Source: JANPLD01 sp964445765
GTDB lineage: Bacteria > Pseudomonadota > Alphaproteobacteria > Rickettsiales > UBA8987
Length of the DNA stretch: 64,000 bases
Reading direction: 5' to 3'
Assembly: GCA_964445765.1 (NCBI GenBank)
Contig: CAYULD010000001.1
Coordinates: 434,001 to 498,000 of the forward strand
Shown here: positions 24,039-32,046 of the stretch, in pieces
Numbering within the stretch: position 1 is the stretch's first letter
Layout: the number at the start of each line of letters is the position of its first letter
Notes under the pieces: generated by a model
The model's database searches: none
What the model was told of the DNA's origin: nothing
What the model saw: the letters and a program-made list of their open reading frames with translations, nothing else
Position numbers and translations under genes: made by a program

Positions 24039-26003
24039 TTAACCAGCAAGTTTTGCTTCAGAAAAATCTATTGAGTAATCCATAAATTTTGAAATTTTTT
24101 CAATTTCAGAAATTATTGAACTATACATTTCTCTTTTCTTGATAGGTGATTCTGAAAAATTCTTTTCTGCCTCCATTGCATAATTGCTTAAAATATTTGC
24201 ACCAAAATTGGCAGATGCACCCTTTAATTTGTGAGAAGCAGCACGCCATTCATCAAGATTATCATAGGCTAAGGCTTCGGCTAAAGAGATTATAGATAAT
24301 TTTGCTTGCTCAAAGAAAAGAGCTGTTAGCTCTCTTTCTTCCTTTTTATCGCCATCTGTAAATAAGCTTAAATGAGCCAAATCAACAGGGTCGTTATTGT
24401 TAGCAATATTAGAAGATTCAGAAATTTTCTTTTCAATATCAATATCAACAAATTTGCTGAGAACTTCAAATAATTTATTACTTTTAATTGGTTTTGAAAT
24501 ATATTCATCCATTCCAGCTTTTAAGCATTTTTCTCTATCACCGTTCATTGCATTGGCTGTCATAGCTATAATATTTAGATGGGAATTTTTATTTTTTTCC
24601 ATCTCTCTTATTAATTTTGTTGATTGATAGCCATCTAGGTTTGGCATTTGGCAATCCATAAAAACAAAATAATATTCATTTTCATTAACTTTTTCTATAG
24701 CTTGCAAGCCATCTTCCGCCATATCAATATCTGTAAAGCCCATTTTATGAAGTAGCTTTTTAGCAAAAAGCCTATTAACTGGGTGATCATCAACAACTAA
24801 AATTTTTGACTTTTTATCAAAATTATTGAGATTATCATTATTGATTTTCTTGGAGTTTATAGGTTTTTCATCTGCAATTTTTAGAGGTATTTCAAACCAA
24901 AATTCTGAGCCAAAATTAACTTGGCTATTAACGCCAATATTACCACCAAGCATATTTACATATTCCTTTACAATAGCAAGCCCAAGCCCAGTGCCACCGT
25001 ATTTTCTGGTAGTGGAGTTATCAGCCTGCGTAAATTTATCAAAAATTCTCTCTTGCCTTTCAATTGGAATGCCAATGCCTGTATCAAAAACTGAGATTTT
25101 TAATTTGTCAGCTTTTACTTCTGCAACAATTTCAACACCACCTTTTTCTGTGAATTTTATAGAGTTTGATAATAAATTTCTAACAATCTGAGTAAATTTT
25201 GAGTAATCACCCTTTATACAATTTGGAATATCTGAAAAAAATTGAACTTTAACTTCACCTAACCCTTTTTCTTTTGCAACTGGTGTATATAATTTGCATA
25301 AATCTTCTAATGCTTTTGAGACATCAAATGATACTTCTTCAACCTCCATCATACCGGCTTCAATTTTGGATAAATCTAAAATATCATTAAGAATATTAAG
25401 CAAATTATCACTTGAGCTATATATTAGTTTTACAAATTCTTTTTGCTCATCGGTTAAATCAGTATCTAGCAATAATTCTGTTAAACCCATTATTCCATTC
25501 ATTGGGGTTCTTAATTCGTGACTCATATTAGCCAAGAAATCTGATTTTGCTTTATTGGCAGCCTCCGCCTCTTGCTTAGCTTTTAGAAGTTCTTGCTGCT
25601 CTTTCCGGTTTTCTGTTACATCTTCTATAATACAAACTAATTTTCTAACGCCTTCTAATTCAATTTTATTTATACCAACTTTAACTTTTATAATTTTTCC
25701 AACATTAGTTAGGCCGTTTAACTCTGTTTCAAAGCCAATATCCCCTTCTTCTTCAGAGTTACCAAAATTTAGATAAAGATTGAGATAAGTTTCTAAAAGA
25801 GAGGCACTTTCTTTCGTGAATAAAATATTTGCAGAGCTTCCGAGAACATCTTCTTTACTATAACCGAAAATTCTCTCAGCAAAATCATTATAATTTGAGA
25901 TATTTCCCTTATTATCAAGAATAATAATTCCGTTTAATATTTTATTCAAAACCAGATTATAGAATATTGATGATCTTGAATTATTATCTAGTAAATCAAA
26001 CAT
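24039..26003 (-). CDS. Hybrid histidine kinase: PAS-HisKA-HATPase-REC-HPt
   Basis: A 654-residue soluble phosphorelay kinase. Order: PAS domain (about 12-130); HisKA with the phospho-acceptor His162 in NMSHELRTP; HATPase with N box NLLSNSIKFT, DTGIGI and GGTGLGLAI; REC domain from about 399 with Asp450 (FMDCQMP) and Lys near 504; C-terminal HPt domain with His591 (ASHKLKGA). No membrane segment is seen, so it is cytoplasmic and senses an internal signal through the PAS domain. The response regulator gene 21 bases upstream on the same strand is its probable partner. The signal and output are unknown. Confidence 0.92.
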   Translation of the reverse strand: MFDLLDNNSRSSIFYNLVLNKILNGIIILDNKGNISNYNDFAERIFGYSKEDVLGSSANILFTKESASLLETYLNLYLNFGNSEEEGDIGFETELNGLTNVGKIIKVKVGINKIELEGVRKLVCIIEDVTENRKEQQELLKAKQEAEAANKAKSDFLANMSHELRTPMNGIMGLTELLLDTDLTDEQKEFVKLIYSSSDNLLNILNDILDLSKIEAGMMEVEEVSFDVSKALEDLCKLYTPVAKEKGLGEVKVQFFSDIPNCIKGDYSKFTQIVRNLLSNSIKFTEKGGVEIVAEVKADKLKISVFDTGIGIPIERQERIFDKFTQADNSTTRKYGGTGLGLAIVKEYVNMLGGNIGVNSQVNFGSEFWFEIPLKIADEKPINSKKINNDNLNNFDKKSKILVVDDHPVNRLFAKKLLHKMGFTDIDMAEDGLQAIEKVNENEYYFVFMDCQMPNLDGYQSTKLIREMEKNKNSHLNIIAMTANAMNGDREKCLKAGMDEYISKPIKSNKLFEVLSKFVDIDIEKKISESSNIANNNDPVDLAHLSLFTDGDKKEERELTALFFEQAKLSIISLAEALAYDNLDEWRAASHKLKGASANFGANILSNYAMEAEKNFSESPIKKREMYSSIISEIEKISKFMDYSIDFSEAKLAG

Positions 26004-26024
26004 ATAAACCTTTTTGTTAAATTT

Positions 26025-26900
26025 TTATAATGCTTTTGCTTCTTTATATTTTGCTAAATAGCCAAATATTTTATCCTTCGGAAATGGCTTGGCAACGAAG
26101 CCTTTAGCCCCTTTTTGAACTGAATTAACTATGTTTTCTTTGAAGGCATTGCCACTAAGCATTACTATGAAAGAGTTTTCATCAATGGCATTAAAATTAT
26201 CCAATAAATTCATACCTGAGCAATCTGGCAGGTTAATATCCATAAAAACTATGTGTGGTGCGTAATTGATATATTTGAAATAGGCATCTTTAGCGTTTTC
26301 TGCTTCAATTACTTCATATTCTTTTTGAAGAATATTTTTTACTAACCTACGAGAAAATGCATCATCTTCTACTAATAAAATTTTTAGTTGTTGCGATTTT
26401 TTTCTTCTTTCTTGCAGAGTTTTTAATAAATTCTCATCAAACTCATTTGGTAATAAAACTTCATTATTTTCTAAATCTTTTGAGTTAAGTTCTTTAGATT
26501 TCTTCTCAAGCTCATTAATCTGAATTTTACGATTAACTATTGATTTTATAATTGTGCTGTTTTTTTCAATATCGTAAAAATTACAAAGCTTCGCAGTATC
26601 ATTTATAGAAATTTCTGGGTTAGTATTTCTGATGATTGAAATTATATTATCTGAGATTTTTGAAATTATCATTCCACGATAAAAACAAATTATATCATAA
26701 TCACTAAATACATATATTTCAGCTTCAAAATCAGAAAATAATTTTACTAAATGCTCTATTATTTTTCTTGAGTTATCTCTTTGATTTTCAGAGTGAGAGT
26801 TGTTTTTTATATGAACCGCACGCCAACCAAATGGCTCTTTTGATAATAATTCTAAATTGTTAAGTATTATCCTTTCACTATTTTCTGATATTAGCTTCAT
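26025..26900 (-). CDS. Response regulator with novel N-terminal domain and C-terminal REC
   Basis: A 291-residue protein whose C-terminal 120 residues are a receiver domain: acidic pair EDD (about 178-180), phospho-acceptor Asp221 in FMDINLPDCSG, Thr/Ser in MLSGNA, and Lys in AKPFP. The first 165 residues do not match a common output domain and resemble a ligand-binding or dimerisation module. The REC-at-the-C-terminus order is unusual for a DNA-binding regulator, so it may act by protein contact. It is followed closely by the hybrid kinase gene, with which it should form a phosphorelay. Confidence 0.85.
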   Translation of the reverse strand: MKLISENSERIILNNLELLSKEPFGWRAVHIKNNSHSENQRDNSRKIIEHLVKLFSDFEAEIYVFSDYDIICFYRGMIISKISDNIISIIRNTNPEISINDTAKLCNFYDIEKNSTIIKSIVNRKIQINELEKKSKELNSKDLENNEVLLPNEFDENLLKTLQERRKKSQQLKILLVEDDAFSRRLVKNILQKEYEVIEAENAKDAYFKYINYAPHIVFMDINLPDCSGMNLLDNFNAIDENSFIVMLSGNAFKENIVNSVQKGAKGFVAKPFPKDKIFGYLAKYKEAKAL

Positions 26901-26981
26901 AAAAAAATTACTTTTTTAATATTATAAAGCTAATATGATGCCAAAAATAAAATATTATAAATCAATAAGTTGGTCGGCAAG

Positions 26982-27010
26982 AAAAAACTAACTGCATCAT
27001 TTTGATGCAG
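26982..27010 (-). terminator. Intrinsic terminator after tsaB
   Basis: On the minus strand CTGCATCA-AAA-TGATGCAG forms an eight-base stem directly after the tsaB stop, followed within five bases by a run of six T. It is the cleanest rho-independent terminator in the window. Confidence 0.7.
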
Positions 27011-27012
27011 TT

Positions 27013-27714
27013 TTATGAGGCATAAACAAATTTTTTGTTAGAAATTTTAGCATCTGGCTTACGAATATATAAAGCGGAATTTCTAGCTAATTTGTTTGCC
27101 AATAGAAAATCAAAATTTTCAGAAATAAAATCAGCTAAATCTTCTGAGGTAAAATTAAAATGTGATTCTGCAGTTTTAAGATTTTTAGAGTTGAGATAAG
27201 ATTGAATTTTTTCGTTATCGCATATAAATATTGCATTATTTTTACGATATTTTTCAAGCTCAGAAATATTTTTTAAAACTACAGCAGAGAAATTAATTTT
27301 ATAGTTATTCTCTTTTGAAAACTCTGCAAGATAAACCTCATCACGATTTGCATTTATTAGTGTAAAAATATTTTCATAATCAGAAAAATTTGAAAATTTT
27401 TTCTTAAAACTTTGAAATAAGCCTTCAAATGAAGTAACGCCAATAAACGGCTTATTTAGAGCATAACAAATTGCTTTTATTGCACTTAGTGAAATTCTAA
27501 TTCCAGTAAAACTTCCCGGCCCAATATTTGCAGATAAAAAATCTAACTCAGATAAAGAAATTTTTGATTGTAAATTTGCTGTTTGAATATGGTTTATAAG
27601 TTTTTCTGCTTGTTTTTCACGCTCATAATCTGCAATAAATGAAAGGGTTTTTCCATAAGATTTAATACAAACTGAGGCACTACCAAATGCGGTATCTGTG
27701 CAAAGTAAATTCAT
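27013..27714 (-). CDS. tsaB: tRNA threonylcarbamoyladenosine modification protein TsaB
   Basis: Partner of TsaD in making t6A37 in tRNAs that read ANN codons. The 233-residue protein shows the family start LLCTDTAFGSASVCI, the conserved ANIGPGSFTGIRISLS motif, and GVTSFEGL. It has the ASKHA fold but lacks the catalytic metal motif of TsaD, as is normal. It is the gene after the IalB-like gene on the same strand (18-base gap) and ends at a strong terminator. Confidence 0.93.
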   Translation of the reverse strand: MNLLCTDTAFGSASVCIKSYGKTLSFIADYEREKQAEKLINHIQTANLQSKISLSELDFLSANIGPGSFTGIRISLSAIKAICYALNKPFIGVTSFEGLFQSFKKKFSNFSDYENIFTLINANRDEVYLAEFSKENNYKINFSAVVLKNISELEKYRKNNAIFICDNEKIQSYLNSKNLKTAESHFNFTSEDLADFISENFDFLLANKLARNSALYIRKPDAKISNKKFVYAS

Positions 27715-27732
27715 AAAGCAAATTTTTAGAAA

Positions 27733-28230
27733 CTATTTGCAAACTTCTTTCATCTTATTAACTGCGGCTGTAAAACCCCCAAGCCTGTATGAATCAGTAG
27801 CATATGTTCCAATTTTAGAAGTGCCTTTAACTGTTAGAGTATTGCCATTTTTCATCCTCTGAACCATTTGGTTATCAGTGCTACTATCCTTAGCCCAAGC
27901 CATTTGTGGCGTTTGTGCTGAAGTAAAAAATCTAAAATTATGTTTTCTATCAATAGAAATTTCAACTTCACTATTTTCTTTGTATGGAAAACCAGAATTA
28001 ACGCTAACTTCTGCAAGGTTTTTATCTCTAAGTGTAACTAGAATATATGGCTCCCCCCTTTTTCTATAATTACCAGTTTTGTTATAAGGCACACTTGTTG
28101 CATAACAAACTTGCTTACCATCTTGAGTGGTTTTGAAAACCCCCCAATATTTGAACTCCCCAACAAAATCTTGAGAAAAAGCTGGTAATGAAAGAAGTAA
28201 AACTAAAGTAAAAATAAATATATTTTTCAT
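27733..28230 (-). CDS. IalB-like (invasion-associated locus B family) exported protein
   Basis: A 165-residue exported protein with a Sec signal peptide (residues 1-19, cleavage after AFS). The mature domain has the IalB family layout: W..F.....GKQVCYATS near the start, the RGEPYILVTLRD segment, SEVEISID, MAWAKDSSTDNQMVQRM, and TYATDSYRLGGFTAA before a terminal Cys that probably pairs with the first. The Bartonella member is linked to erythrocyte invasion, but the family is widespread in alphaproteobacteria and the name does not prove virulence here. It is divergent from yajC and probably co-transcribed with tsaB. Confidence 0.88.
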   Translation of the reverse strand: MKNIFIFTLVLLLSLPAFSQDFVGEFKYWGVFKTTQDGKQVCYATSVPYNKTGNYRKRGEPYILVTLRDKNLAEVSVNSGFPYKENSEVEISIDRKHNFRFFTSAQTPQMAWAKDSSTDNQMVQRMKNGNTLTVKGTSKIGTYATDSYRLGGFTAAVNKMKEVCK

Positions 28231-28345
28231 TTCAGATAAATTTTATAGTTATTAAACAAATTGAATATTATATAAAAAATTTTTTAGTGCAATTATCTAT
28301 TTTGATGTGTAAATAGGTTTAATTTTTTAATGAATAAATGTAAAT

Positions 28346-28783
28346 ATGAAAAAAATATTTTTTACTTTAATTACTTTTTTAGCCCCTGCAATTTCGTTTG
28401 CTCAAGAAATTTTAGATGCTGATGCAACTTCCTCAGAAGCACCAAAAGGGCCGGGTATAGAATCTCTTTTGTTCCAGCTTTTTATAATTTTTATTATATT
28501 TTATTTTCTTCTAATTAAACCTCAAGCTAAGAAGGCTAAAATGCATCAAGTACTTGTTTCATCACTTAAAAAAGGTGATAAAGTAATTACAAGTGGCGGA
28601 ATTTTTGGAACAGTAACTAAAGCAAAAGAAGGTGAAAAATCAGTTGAGATTGAAATTGCAGAAAATGTCAGCATCACTATTTTGAGAAGTGCCGTGCAAG
28701 AAATTCCAAGCCTTTCAGAAGAAAAGAAAGAAGTTACCTCAAAGGATTCTAAAGAAAAATCTGATAAGAAAAAAACTAAATAA
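28346..28783 (+). CDS. yajC: Preprotein translocase subunit YajC
   Basis: Small membrane component of the SecDF-YajC complex. The 145-residue protein has an N-terminal signal-like segment, a single membrane helix (SLLFQLFIIFIIFYFLLI), and then the family motif KPQAKKAKMHQ and LKKGDKVITSGGIFGTV. The Lys-rich C-terminal tail is longer than in E. coli. It leads directly into secD after 16 bases, the usual operon. The N-terminal signal-like segment in front of the membrane helix is an addition often seen in alphaproteobacteria. Confidence 0.93.
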   Translation: MKKIFFTLITFLAPAISFAQEILDADATSSEAPKGPGIESLLFQLFIIFIIFYFLLIKPQAKKAKMHQVLVSSLKKGDKVITSGGIFGTVTKAKEGEKSVEIEIAENVSITILRSAVQEIPSLSEEKKEVTSKDSKEKSDKKKTK

Positions 28784-28799
28784 TAATTTTTTTATAAAT

Positions 28800-30371
28800 A
28801 TGTTTAACTTCCCTAAATGGAAAATTATATTTTCAGTAATCATTTGTATATTTGGTATTTACTATGCTAGCGGTAATTTTATACCTGAAAATACTCGCAA
28901 TAAATATGGTTTTTTACCTCAAGATACAATCAAGCTAGGGCTTGATTTGCAGGGTGGATCACAATTATTACTGGAAGTTGATTTTGAAAATTTTCTTAAA
29001 AATCAGCTAGAAGTTTTAACAGATGATTTAAGAAGAAATTTTAGAAAAGGTAAAATTGGTTATAAAAACCTCTCAGTTAAAAAGGATAAAGAAAACCTTT
29101 ATAATATTAGCCTTATTTTAATAAATGAAAAAACTTTTGATGAGTTAAAAAAGCAAGCCAGAGATGTTTCAGAAGATTTTAGTTTTGATATAAATGGCAG
29201 TAATGTAAAAATATTTTATAATTCTGATGTTCTTAAAAGCCTTAAGAGAGATGTTCTTGGAAAATCAATAGAGATTGTTCGCAGAAGAGTTGATGAAACA
29301 GGAACTAGAGAGCCAATAATTCAAATGCAGGGTGAAAATAGAATCCTACTTCAAGTTCCGGGTTTAGATAATCCTGAATCTCTAAAAAAATTACTTGGTA
29401 AAACCGCAAAAATGACATTCCATTTAATGGATAATTCCAACCCTTATGCGGTTGGTGTTACAAGGGCTAAACCTTCATATTTATTATTATCAAGTGCAAT
29501 TTCTTCGGAAAAGGGAAATTTTTTAGTCAAAAAAGAAATTGAAATTAGTGGCGAAAATTTAATTGATGCCCAAGCAACTTATAACGAAGGCCAGCCAGTT
29601 GTTAGTTTCAAATTCAATAATCAGGGTGCAAAGAAATTTGCGAAAGTTACCGCAGATAATGTTGGTAAGCCATTTGCGATTGTTTTAGATGGTAAAGTTA
29701 TAACAGCACCTAGAATTAATGAGGCGATTCTTGGTGGATCAGGTATTATCTCTGGCAGTTTTACAGTGGAAGAAGCAAATGAGCTTGCCCTGTTGCTTCG
29801 CTCTGGTGCTTTGCCTGCACCACTTTCAATTTTAGAAGAAAGAAGCGTTGGCCCATCACTTGGTAAAGATTCTATAGAATCAGGCTCAAAAGCATCTCTA
29901 GTTGGGGCAGTTTTGATAATGCTTATAATGTTTTTAGTTTATAAAAGATTTGGCTTATTCGCAAACATAGCTTTATTTATAAATTTAGTTTTAACTATCG
30001 CGATTTTATCTTTATTTGGTGCAACCCTAACATTGCCGGGTATTGCAGGCATTGCATTAGGGCTTGGAATGGCAGTTGATGCGAATATTTTAATTTATGA
30101 ACGCATAAAAGAAGAATTAAAGATTGGCAAATCACCCTTTGCCGCTATAGATTCCGGCTTTAAGATGGCACTTGGAACAATTGTAGATTCAAACTTAACC
30201 ACGATAATCTCAACCATTATTTTGTTTATCTATGGCTCTGGGGTTATAAAAGGCTTTGCGGTAACATTAACAATCGGCATTTTATGCTCAATGTTTTCTG
30301 CAATAATGCTAACTAGAATGCAAGTTTACCTCTGGGCAAAACATACAAAGCCGAAAGAGTTAAGGGTTTAA
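28800..30371 (+). CDS. secD: Protein translocase subunit SecD
   Basis: Uses the proton gradient to pull exported proteins out of the Sec channel. The ATG at 28800 gives MFNFPKWKIIFS, a normal SecD start; the frame also extends upstream into yajC and is not used. Features: first membrane helix, then DTIKLGLDLQGGSQLLLEVD, the P1 domain with RRRVDETGTREP and ILLQVPG, and five C-terminal helices containing LALLLRSGALPAPL and GIAGIALGLGMAVDANILIYERIKEE. The partner secF is not adjacent but 30 kb away, whereas many bacteria keep them together. Confidence 0.96.
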   Translation: MFNFPKWKIIFSVIICIFGIYYASGNFIPENTRNKYGFLPQDTIKLGLDLQGGSQLLLEVDFENFLKNQLEVLTDDLRRNFRKGKIGYKNLSVKKDKENLYNISLILINEKTFDELKKQARDVSEDFSFDINGSNVKIFYNSDVLKSLKRDVLGKSIEIVRRRVDETGTREPIIQMQGENRILLQVPGLDNPESLKKLLGKTAKMTFHLMDNSNPYAVGVTRAKPSYLLLSSAISSEKGNFLVKKEIEISGENLIDAQATYNEGQPVVSFKFNNQGAKKFAKVTADNVGKPFAIVLDGKVITAPRINEAILGGSGIISGSFTVEEANELALLLRSGALPAPLSILEERSVGPSLGKDSIESGSKASLVGAVLIMLIMFLVYKRFGLFANIALFINLVLTIAILSLFGATLTLPGIAGIALGLGMAVDANILIYERIKEELKIGKSPFAAIDSGFKMALGTIVDSNLTTIISTIILFIYGSGVIKGFAVTLTIGILCSMFSAIMLTRMQVYLWAKHTKPKELRV

Positions 30372-30408
30372 TTGTTTTTTATTTTACAAAAACTAGCTAT
30401 AGAAATCT

Positions 30409-31938
30409 TTACCCAACCCATTTTAATTTAAGCTCTTTGGCGGCTTTTACTTCATCTAGGCGTTTGCGAGGGGAGGAAATTGGGTTTGCGTGTAAATCTT
30501 CTGCAACTTTACCACCTTGTTTTGCAAACAACGCAATCTTTTTAAGAACTGCAATTAGCCTATCAAGTGATTGTTTGCTTTCTGTTTCGGTTGGCTCAAC
30601 CAACATTGCGGCTTGCACAACTAACGGGAAGTAAACTGTCATCGGGTGAATACCATATTCTACCATAGATTTTGCAATATCCATTGTTGTAATGCCGTTT
30701 TCTTTTTGAAATTTATCATTCATCAAAAATTCGTGCATACAAAAATCATCAAAAGGAATATTATAATAATCTTTTAGCGACGCACGAACATAATTTGCGT
30801 TAAGAACGGCTTCCTCCGCCACTCTTTTAAGGCCATCACCACCATGAGAAAGCATATAGGTAAGCGCACGCACAAACATTCCAAACTGCCCTTGGAAGCC
30901 ACGCAAACGACCAAGCGAAGTAGGGTTATTAGAATTTAATTTATAAATATCGCCTTCCTTTTCAACAATCGGCTGCGGAAGATATGGTGCAAGCTCTTTA
31001 CAAACTGCAATGGGTCCTGAACCCGGCCCACCGCCACCATGCGGTGTTGAAAAAGTTTTATGAAGATTGAAATGCATAACATCAACACCAAAGGCGGCAG
31101 GCTGAACCTTGCCAACGATTGCATTGAAATTTGCACCATCACAATAAAAATATGCACCAATTTTATGAATTGCCTCAGCAATTTCGTGAGCCTGAGATTC
31201 ATATAAACCGCAAGTGTTAGGGTTTGTTAGCATTATTGCGGCAACATCTTCTGAGAGAGCATTTTTGAAAGCCTCAAAATCTACTAAACCATTTTTTGCA
31301 GTTGGAATTTGGCGTATTTCATAACCGCACATTGCAGCTGTTGCAGGGTTTGTGCCGTGTGCAGAATCTGGCACTATAACAATTTTTCTTTGTTTCCCTT
31401 CAACTTCAAATTTTTTACGGATTGTCATAATTCCAGCAAGCTCCCCGTGAGCACCAGCGGCTGGGGTTAAGCAAACGCCATCTAAACCAGAAACTGCTTT
31501 TAACCAATTTTGCAATTCATACATTAAGGCTAAAGCACCTTGAACTGTTGATTCTGGCTGAAGCGGGTGAATATTTGAAAGCCCTTTTATACGAGCAGTT
31601 TTTTCATTTAAGCGAGGGTTATGCTTCATTGTGCAAGAGCCAAGTGGAAATATGCCACTATCAATAGAATAATTTTGCGTTGAAAGACGCACAAAATGCC
31701 TTAAAACTTGAGGCTCAGAAACTTCAGCTAAGCCAATATTTTCACGCACATTTTGCCCTGTTCTATTTTCAAAATTTGGAAGTTCAGGCAAATCAACCCC
31801 ACAAGCACCTTTTGAAGATTGCTCAAATATAAGTTTTTCCTCATATTTCAAGGCACGAGAATCACCAATTATTTCGTCCAACGCACTGATTTCATTCATA
31901 TTTTCTGAATTTTTGGTTATAATTTTTTGAACTAACAT
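30409..31938 (-). CDS. gcvPB: Glycine dehydrogenase (decarboxylating) subunit 2 (P-protein beta)
   Basis: PLP-binding half of the two-subunit P-protein of the glycine cleavage system. The 509-residue product contains the Lys-bearing PLP motif FNLHKTFSTPHGGGGPG, the glycine-rich HGTNPATA region and DGANFNAIVG. The C-terminal DIAKSMVEYGIHPMTVYFP is typical. The usual partner gcvPA is on the same strand but is separated by an opposite-strand gene of 1.8 kb, which breaks the expected operon. A start at the second Met (about residue 14, MNEISAL) is equally possible. Confidence 0.95.
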   Translation of the reverse strand: MLVQKIITKNSENMNEISALDEIIGDSRALKYEEKLIFEQSSKGACGVDLPELPNFENRTGQNVRENIGLAEVSEPQVLRHFVRLSTQNYSIDSGIFPLGSCTMKHNPRLNEKTARIKGLSNIHPLQPESTVQGALALMYELQNWLKAVSGLDGVCLTPAAGAHGELAGIMTIRKKFEVEGKQRKIVIVPDSAHGTNPATAAMCGYEIRQIPTAKNGLVDFEAFKNALSEDVAAIMLTNPNTCGLYESQAHEIAEAIHKIGAYFYCDGANFNAIVGKVQPAAFGVDVMHFNLHKTFSTPHGGGGPGSGPIAVCKELAPYLPQPIVEKEGDIYKLNSNNPTSLGRLRGFQGQFGMFVRALTYMLSHGGDGLKRVAEEAVLNANYVRASLKDYYNIPFDDFCMHEFLMNDKFQKENGITTMDIAKSMVEYGIHPMTVYFPLVVQAAMLVEPTETESKQSLDRLIAVLKKIALFAKQGGKVAEDLHANPISSPRKRLDEVKAAKELKLKWVG

Positions 31939-32013
31939 AACAATACAAAATATTTTTTAGTAATCACTTACAACAATATTTAATTTAGAGCAAATAAAAC
32001 TGCTTTTCTTAAA

Positions 32014-32036
32014 CTTTTATTAACATTTTTATGTTA
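32014..32036 (+). promoter_or_regulatory. Palindromic AT-rich motif before the HExxH protein gene
   Basis: Reads CTTTTATTAACATTTTTATGTTA. TAACAT and ATGTTA form a perfect inverted repeat around TTTT (32021-32036). If TATGTT is the -10 box, transcription would begin a few bases before the ATG at 32047, giving an almost leaderless mRNA. Similar blocks precede three other orphan genes. Confidence 0.45.
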
Positions 32037-32046
32037 CACTACAAGC

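Noticed and set aside
28689..28799. Longer N-terminus for SecD beginning inside yajC
   Set aside because: The extra 37 residues are a Lys/Arg-rich shadow of the yajC 3' end; the ATG at 28800 gives the normal SecD start.
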